The notes under the pieces were generated by a model. That model was not told where the DNA came from. It saw nothing but the letters and a program-made list of their open reading frames with translations, and searched no databases. From assembly GCF_900090195.1 (NCBI RefSeq), contig NZ_LT607803.1, positions 4,986,229 to 5,050,228 of the forward strand: a DNA stretch of 64,000 bases. Direction: 5' to 3'. The DNA is from Variovorax sp. HW608 (GTDB lineage Bacteria; Pseudomonadota; Gammaproteobacteria; Burkholderiales; Burkholderiaceae_C). The translations under genes and the position numbers were made by a program. Below, in pieces: positions 63,999 to 64,000 of this stretch (its first letter is position 1; every line of letters starts with the position of its first letter).

Positions 63999-64000
63999 AG

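Larger units (their letters stand above)
45240..64000. mobile_element. Integrated tailed prophage, left part (continues past right edge)
   Basis: Starts in the slyD-integrase gap and runs off the window. One plus-strand integrase is followed by about 18 closely packed minus-strand structural genes with ATGA-type overlaps, from tail fibre to capsid. A long tape measure, G/G-T frameshift, tail terminator and HK97-like portal suggest a siphovirus. The exact attL cannot be fixed without the right junction. No repressor, lysis, replication or terminase genes are visible here. Confidence 0.9.

Overview
The window is high-GC chromosomal DNA, most likely from a Comamonadaceae betaproteobacterium of the Variovorax type. 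This assignment rests on gene content and synteny: pyrG-kdsA-eno-ftsB, two tripartite-tricarboxylate (Bug/TctC-like) receptors, and an ornithine cyclodeaminase/CtlX pair under a divergent Lrp regulator. It is inference, because no rRNA or other phylogenetic marker search was possible. I recognised no tRNA, rRNA or CRISPR array.

Layout. 0-9 kb: the end of an unidentified gene, an ABC ATPase coupled to miaA, a Bcr/CflA-type exporter, a lipoprotein hydrolase, mutL, a DedA membrane protein, a glycine-zipper lipoprotein, then ctlX (frameshifted) and an ornithine cyclodeaminase gene with a divergent Lrp regulator. 9.7-15.7 kb: a metal-uptake set (znuB, znuA, a porin-like barrel, a DUF2946 protein) lacking a local ATPase, and a three-gene unit of ECF sigma factor, ferritin-like protein and cytochrome c. 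15.7-26.3 kb: amiC, tsaE, queG, an AEC transporter, a Bug receptor, a four-gene DUF899 operon with its own winged-helix regulator, a decayed cupin gene and a ClC channel. 26.7-33.5 kb: xerD, a second Bug receptor, then a mobile hot spot in which an IS630-type element and a group II intron flank one glyoxalase-family gene, followed by an OFA-type MFS transporter. 33.5-45.2 kb: housekeeping genes, including a DUF455 ferritin-like protein, gamma-carbonic anhydrase, hslO, a seven-gene minus-strand string pyrG-kdsA-DUF1330-eno-ftsB-P-loop-secreted protein, coaBC, dut and slyD.

45.2 kb to the right edge is the left part of an integrated siphovirus-like prophage. A plus-strand tyrosine integrase with three 12-bp iterons upstream faces a tightly overlapped minus-strand morphogenesis module. 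In transcription order the module is: capsid C-terminus, a small Ala/Pro-rich protein, HK97-type portal, a 644-residue protein with five 74-residue coiled-coil repeats plus collagen-like segments, a 50-residue membrane peptide, connectors, tail tube, a G/G-T frameshift chaperone pair, tape measure, tip proteins, a large J-like protein and an S74 self-processing fibre. Repressor, replication, packaging and lysis genes are not in view and probably lie beyond the right edge.

The observations most worth following are the repeat/collagen-like protein in an unusual slot of the head module with a non-canonical capsid-before-portal order; the canonical GGGAAAC frameshift signal; the group II intron inserted exactly at the Shine-Dalgarno of a neighbouring gene; an intercistronic repeat that carries the stop codons of tsaE and pyrG; and the ECF sigma/ferritin-like/cytochrome unit.
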